Shown in pieces: positions 63,455-64,000 of a stretch of 64,000 bases of DNA (positions are counted from its first letter, which is position 1; every line of letters starts with the position of its first letter). The stretch spans positions 806,001 through 870,000 of the forward strand of contig JAGTPG010000002.1 of assembly GCA_018195615.1 (NCBI GenBank), given 5' to 3'. A model generated the notes under the pieces. That model had not been told where the DNA came from and ran no database searches. It worked only from the letters and a program-made list of their open reading frames with translations. Both the position numbers and the translations under genes were made by a program. The DNA is from Streptomyces tuirus (GTDB taxonomy: Bacteria > Actinomycetota > Actinomycetes > Streptomycetales > Streptomycetaceae).

Positions 63455-64000
63455 ATGGCAGAGCTCGTCTACCGTCCCGTCGTCGGTTTCGCCCGCACGC
63501 TGTTCAAGGTGTGGGACCTCAAGATCGACTGCCAGGGTACGGAGAACATCCCGCGCTCGGGCGGCGCCGTACTGGTGAGCAACCACATCAGCTACCTGGA
63601 CTTCGTCTTCAACGGCCTGGCGGCACTGCCGCAGAAGCGTCTCGTGCGGTTCATGGCGAAGGAGTCCGTCTTCCGCCACAGGATCTCGGGCCCGCTGATG
63701 CGCGGCATGAAGCACATCCCCGTGGACCGCAAGCAGGGCGAGGCGGCCTACGCGCACGCCCTGGACTCGCTGCGGTCGGGCGAGATCGTCGGCGTCTTCC
63801 CGGAGGCGACCATCTCGCAGTCGTTCACGCTGAAGAGCTTCAAGTCGGGTGCCGCGCGCCTGGCGCAGGAGGCCGGCGTCCCCCTGGTCCCGATGGCGGT
63901 GTGGGGCACGCAGCGGCTGTGGACCAAGGGCCACCCCCGCAACTTCAAGCGCAGCCACATCCCGATCACGATCCGGGTCGGCGAGGCGATCGAGGCCTCC
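63455..64000 (+). CDS. plsC: 1-acyl-sn-glycerol-3-phosphate acyltransferase, partial (runs off the window)
   Basis: The first 182 residues of a PlsC-family acyltransferase, which adds the second acyl chain in phosphatidic acid synthesis. The catalytic motif is VSNHISYLDF (NHxxxD, about residues 43-48). Motif 3 is VFPEATISQS, where the usual FPEGTRS Gly is Ala. VPLVPMAVWGTQRLW is motif 4. The C-terminal end is outside the window. Confidence 0.9.
   Translation, partial: MAELVYRPVVGFARTLFKVWDLKIDCQGTENIPRSGGAVLVSNHISYLDFVFNGLAALPQKRLVRFMAKESVFRHRISGPLMRGMKHIPVDRKQGEAAYAHALDSLRSGEIVGVFPEATISQSFTLKSFKSGAARLAQEAGVPLVPMAVWGTQRLWTKGHPRNFKRSHIPITIRVGEAIEAS

Overview
This window is high-GC chromosomal DNA from a Streptomyces-type actinomycete. 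The evidence is the strong G/C third-position bias, frequent GTG starts, GGAGG-type ribosome sites, ATGA/GTGA stop-start overlaps, mycothiol-type and deazaflavin-type enzyme families, many one-component regulators, and a rare TTA codon. I see no rRNA, tRNA, CRISPR array, prophage or insertion sequence. The window looks like accessory metabolism, mostly sugar and peptide uptake, grading into more conserved genes at the right end (electron transfer flavoprotein, thioredoxin, PlsC).

Left part (1-6.6 kb): an MFS transporter, a large GH106-like glycoside hydrolase and a LacI regulator share AAAACGTT operator cores, so they look like one small regulon. A lipoprotein-type beta carbonic anhydrase follows. 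From 6.7 to 19.6 kb lies a divergent catabolic locus. Leftward run a peptide/oligosaccharide-type ABC transporter (binding protein, two permeases, two ATPases), an aldo/keto reductase, an HpaI-type aldolase and a BNR sialidase-like protein. Rightward run a DUF1537 acid-sugar kinase, a PdxA2-type dehydrogenase and a DeoR regulator, with a convergent MFS transporter at the end. An 18-bp element occurs twice in the divergent promoter and once inside the kinase gene.

Middle part (19.7-40.3 kb): MerR/methyltransferase; ThuA/Gfo-Idh-MocA oxidoreductase; a glutamate-cysteine ligase-like enzyme and an MFS carrier; a TetR-controlled APC permease plus YtcJ-type amidohydrolase; a stress-type SDR; a mycothiol-dependent isomerase-like protein; MarR plus DHA2-type MFS; a DesK/NarL-like two-component system; TetR plus a deazaflavin-dependent oxidoreductase, separated by a perfect 25-bp inverted repeat and four copies of an AGAGCNGTGCTC element; a geranylgeranyl-reductase-like flavoprotein; and an M20 peptidase followed by a metallo-beta-lactamase relic.

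Right part (40.3-64 kb): a second five-gene Dpp/Opp-type ABC operon, a TmrB-like/Nudix fusion protein, three small proteins, a short UvrA/DrrC-like ATPase, a VOC/AraC pair, a ROK kinase divergent from a LacI regulator, a membrane Ser/Thr kinase, a DUF6986 aldolase-like protein, an exported endonuclease/exonuclease/phosphatase-family enzyme with a TTA codon, etfA/etfB, a flavin reductase, a thioredoxin/DUF4395 pair and a partial PlsC.

One pattern dominates the reading. Eighteen single-base losses, every one explicable as one base missing from a short G/C run, break eleven otherwise well-conserved genes. This looks like homopolymer under-calling in the assembly rather than biology, and I annotate those genes across the breaks. 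All function calls rest on motif and family recognition by eye; no database search was run.
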